Origin: Candidatus Pseudolachnospira avium
GTDB lineage: Bacteria > Bacillota > Clostridia > Lachnospirales > Lachnospiraceae
NCBI GenBank assembly: GCA_904420025.1
Contig: CAJFTW010000143.1
Location: 1 to 37,101, forward strand
Reading direction: 5' to 3'
DNA: 37,101 nt
Below, in pieces: positions 34,468 to 37,101 of the stretch. The position numbers were made by a program, and so were the translations under genes. Each line of letters begins with the position of its first letter. Position 1 is the first letter of the stretch. The notes below the pieces were generated by a model, which was not told where the DNA came from, did no database searches, and saw only the letters and a program-made list of their open reading frames with translations.

Positions 34468-36795
34468 ATGCCTATTCAATTTCACCCCGCGTCCGGAGAC
34501 TTCCATCTGTACAACCGGGAAGTCAGCTATATCCTGGAGATTCTGGAAAACGGCCAGCTGGGCCATGTGTATTTTGGAAAACGCCTGACGGACCGGGAGG
34601 ATTTCCGTTATCTCACCGAGTACGCCTCCCGGGATATGGGCGCCTGCCCCTTTGAAGGCCGCCGGGACTTTTCCCTGGAGCACCTGAAGCAGGAATACCC
34701 CTCCTTCGGCGCCGGAGATCCCCGGTATCCGGCCTTTGAGCTGGAGCGGGAGGACGGCAGCCGGGTGGTGGACTTCCGTTACCGGGAGCACCGGATTTTT
34801 CCGGGGAAGAAGCCGCTGCCAGGCCTTCCGGCGGTTTATGTGGAGGAGGAAGGAGAGGCGGAAACCCTGGAGATTACGCTGGAGGACCCGGAAATCCATA
34901 TGCAGATCGTTCTGTCCTACACCATCTTCCGGGACTACCCGGTGATCGCCCGCAGCGCCCGGTTTGCCTGCGGCGGCCCGGAGGCTATCTCCCTGTTAAA
35001 CGCCATGAGCGGCTGCCTGGACCTGCCGGACGCGGATTATGAGCTGGTGGAGCTGGCCGGTGCCTGGGCACGGGAGCGCCACATCCACACCCGCCTGCTG
35101 GCCCCAGGCATCCAGGGAGTTTACAGCCTCCGGGGCTGCAGCAGTCACCAGTTCAACCCGTTCCTGGCCCTGAAGCGGCGGAAAACCACGGAATTCCAGG
35201 GGGAAGCCCTGGGCTTTTCCCTGGTGTACAGCGGCGATTTTCTGGCCCAGGCGGAGGTGGACAACTTCGGTGTGACCCGGGTCCTGCTGGGCATCCACCC
35301 CAACGAGTTCCGCTGGCAGCTGGCGCCGGGGGAAGGATTCCAGACCCCGGAGCTGGTGATGGTCTACTCGGACCACGGCCTAAACGGCATGAGCCAGGCC
35401 TTCCACAGCCTTTACCGTAGCCGCCTGGCCCGGGGATTTTGGCGGGACCGGGAGCGGCCCATTCTCATCAACAACTGGGAAGCCACCTATTTTGACTTTA
35501 ACGAGGAAAAGATCCTGGAGATTGCCCGGAAGGCCCGGGACCTGGGAATTGAGCTGTTCGTGCTGGATGACGGCTGGTTCGGAAAGCGTAACGAGGCCAA
35601 CGCCTCCCTGGGAGACTGGTATCCCAACCCGGAAAAGCTGCCGGAGGGCATCACCGGCCTGGCCCAAAAGATTGAGGGGCTGGGCATGAAGTTCGGCCTC
35701 TGGATTGAACCGGAGATGACCAACAAGGACAGCGACCTGTTCCGGGCCCACCCGGACTGGGTGCTGGCGGACATCCGCCGCCCCTACAGCCACGCCCGGA
35801 ATCAGTATGTGCTGGATTTCTCCCGGGAGGAAGTGGTGGACGCCATCTACCGCCAGATCCGGAAGATTTTAGCGGAAGCCCCCATTTCCTATGTGAAATG
35901 GGATATGAACCGGTCCTTCTCCGAAGTTTTCTCCAATGGGAACCACCGGGCCTGGCAGGGACAGGTCCGGCACCGGTACATACTGGGCGTCTACCGTCTG
36001 TATGAGCGCCTGACCCGGGAATTCCCCCAGATCCTGTTTGAGTCCTGCGCCAGCGGCGGCGCCCGCTTTGACCCGGGCATGCTGTACTACGCCCCCCAGG
36101 GATGGATCTCCGATGACACCGACGCGGTGGAGCGGATCAAAATCCAGTACGGCACCTCCCTGGTCTATCCGCTCAGCTCCATGGGAAGCCATGTGTCCGC
36201 GGTTCCCAACCATCAGGTATTCCGGAACACACCGCTGGATACCCGGGCCAACGTGGCCTACTTTGGCACTTTCGGCTATGAGCTGGATGTCACCCGGATG
36301 ACGGAGGAGGAGCAGGAAGCGGTGAAAAAGCAGGTAGCCTTTATGAAGGCCCACCGCCGGCTGATCCAGTTTGGAACCTTCTACCGGCTGAAGAACCCCT
36401 TTGAGGGCAACTCTTCCGCCTGGATGGTGGTATCCCCGGATGGAGGGCAGGCGCTGTTTGCCTACTTCCGGGTCCTGCAGCCGGCCCAGGGCAAGCTGGA
36501 GCGGATCTGCCTGGCCGGACTGGAGGAGGGCGCCCGGTACCAGATCACCGAGGTGACGGAGGACAGCGCCCAGGAGCTTTCGGCGGAAGCCCCGGACAGC
36601 CCTGCGGAAACCGGCGAAGCCCAGGATCCGGCGGAGGCCAATGGCTTGGAAAGCTTCCACTACGGGGACGAGCTGCTGTACGCCGGGTTCAGCGTATCCG
36701 ACTTTTCCTCCGGCATCGGCCGGGAGGCTTATGAGCGGCAGGGGGATTACTTCTCCCGGCTGTATTACCTGAAAAAGCTGCCCGCAAAGAAGTAG
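34468..36795 (+). CDS. Alpha-galactosidase, glycoside hydrolase family 36
   Basis: The 775-residue cytosolic enzyme releases galactose from melibiose, raffinose-type sugars and related glycans. The GH36 layout is clear: an N-terminal beta domain, then the (beta/alpha)8 barrel starting near RPILINNWEATYFDFNEEKI. The nucleophile is Asp479 in YVKWDMNR, and the acid/base Asp549 lies in SDDTDA. The 70-residue distance between them equals that in characterised GH36 enzymes. The substrate-pocket motif FVLDDGWFG and ESCASGGARFDPG are intact. AAAGGAGAG precedes the ATG. A charged low-complexity insert (about residues 705-730, SAEAPDSPAETGEAQDPAEA) in the C-terminal beta domain is unusual. No transporter or regulator for the sugar is in the window. 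Confidence 0.95.
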   Translation: MPIQFHPASGDFHLYNREVSYILEILENGQLGHVYFGKRLTDREDFRYLTEYASRDMGACPFEGRRDFSLEHLKQEYPSFGAGDPRYPAFELEREDGSRVVDFRYREHRIFPGKKPLPGLPAVYVEEEGEAETLEITLEDPEIHMQIVLSYTIFRDYPVIARSARFACGGPEAISLLNAMSGCLDLPDADYELVELAGAWARERHIHTRLLAPGIQGVYSLRGCSSHQFNPFLALKRRKTTEFQGEALGFSLVYSGDFLAQAEVDNFGVTRVLLGIHPNEFRWQLAPGEGFQTPELVMVYSDHGLNGMSQAFHSLYRSRLARGFWRDRERPILINNWEATYFDFNEEKILEIARKARDLGIELFVLDDGWFGKRNEANASLGDWYPNPEKLPEGITGLAQKIEGLGMKFGLWIEPEMTNKDSDLFRAHPDWVLADIRRPYSHARNQYVLDFSREEVVDAIYRQIRKILAEAPISYVKWDMNRSFSEVFSNGNHRAWQGQVRHRYILGVYRLYERLTREFPQILFESCASGGARFDPGMLYYAPQGWISDDTDAVERIKIQYGTSLVYPLSSMGSHVSAVPNHQVFRNTPLDTRANVAYFGTFGYELDVTRMTEEEQEAVKKQVAFMKAHRRLIQFGTFYRLKNPFEGNSSAWMVVSPDGGQALFAYFRVLQPAQGKLERICLAGLEEGARYQITEVTEDSAQELSAEAPDSPAETGEAQDPAEANGLESFHYGDELLYAGFSVSDFSSGIGREAYERQGDYFSRLYYLKKLPAKK

Positions 36796-36829
36796 CCTGG
36801 AAAGCCCGGGTAGCCAGAAAAAGGAACAA

Positions 36830-36889
36830 AAGAGGAGGGACTACGGAGATTTTTACTACTTTCCTTTTTTCTCCGTAGTCCCTCCTCTT
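36830..36889 (+). terminator. Long perfect hairpin after alpha-galactosidase, probable terminator and first unit of array C
   Basis: AGAGGAGGGACTACGGAG and CTCCGTAGTCCCTCCTCT, with one more A-T pair outside, make a 19-bp perfect stem with a 22-base T-rich loop. It begins 34 bases after the stop codon. No long T-run follows on the plus strand, so classical intrinsic termination is uncertain. A strong RNA block or 3'-end protector is likely. Confidence 0.7.
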
Positions 36890-37101
36890 CGTTTACGGTG
36901 ATTTTCGCTACTTTTCCTTTTTTCTCCGTAGACTCCCTCCAAAATTTACGGTGATTTTCATCACTTTCCTTTTTTTCTCCGTAGACTCCCTCCAAAATTT
37001 ACGGTGATTTTCATCACTTTTCCTTTTTTCTCCGTAGACTCCCTCCAAAATTTACGGTGATTTTCGCTACTTTTCCCTTTTTCTCCGTAGTCCCCCTCCA
37101 A
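36871..37101. repeat. Tandem array C, 53-bp period, continuing beyond the window
   Basis: CTCCGTAG recurs at 36871, 36924, 36977, 37030 and 37083, exactly 53 bases apart each time. Units contain CTCCCTCCAAAATTTACGG, a small hairpin (GTGAT-TTTC-ATCAC in two units, changed to TTTTCGCTAC in others) and a pyrimidine tract CTTTTCCTTTTTT. The array is not coding because 53 does not keep the frame. Confidence 0.92.

Noticed and set aside
36765-36995. 76-residue minus-strand ORF over array C
   Set aside because: The 53-base period changes frame each unit, so the ORF is a by-product of the repeat.

Overview
The window looks like the chromosome of a gut-type Gram-positive anaerobe, most likely a Lachnospiraceae (Clostridia) relative. 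The grounds are strong AAAGGAGG-type ribosome binding sites, many lipobox lipoproteins, surface proteins ending in xKTGD sortase-like signals, Opp and ECF transporters, a BspA-like leucine-rich protein, a GH36 alpha-galactosidase and moderately high GC. No rRNA, tRNA, phage, IS or CRISPR genes were seen.

Region 1 (1-15301, all minus) is a secretion and peptide-uptake block. In transcription order it holds a surface transglutaminase-like protein, an M6-type metalloprotease lipoprotein, two small beta-rich lipoproteins, a split-barrel-like cytosolic protein, a complete Opp/Dpp-type importer (binding protein, two permeases, two ATPases), another lipoprotein and a secreted protein cut by the window edge. 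The first two genes carry nearly identical palindromes at their 5' ends, so one regulator may control both. Several of the lipoproteins share a beta-rich module.

Region 2 (15302-20868, plus) holds a lone lipoprotein, a 53-bp tandem hairpin array, and an operon of an ArsR-type repressor, an ABC-2 permease, an ATPase and a second permease behind a perfect consensus promoter.

Region 3 (20862-34330, minus) is the most interesting. A strong promoter drives a long leader with two successive cobalamin-riboswitch-like elements, each followed by its own intrinsic terminator. Below it lie a 2066-residue wall-anchored protein with both a DUF4430 (transcobalamin C-terminal-like) domain and an alpha/alpha-toroid domain, a membrane-tethered second DUF4430 protein, an EcfT subunit, and a single polypeptide fusing two ECF ATPases to a membrane S component. 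Together they look like a vitamin B12 capture and uptake route that resembles animal intrinsic factor/transcobalamin. An LRR protein and a TIM-barrel isomerase follow.

Region 4 (34330-37101, plus) is a GH36 alpha-galactosidase followed by a second 53-bp array, which starts with a 19-bp perfect hairpin and runs off the window. Three unrelated tandem arrays (27, 53 and 53 bp period) each begin within about 75 bases of a stop codon.
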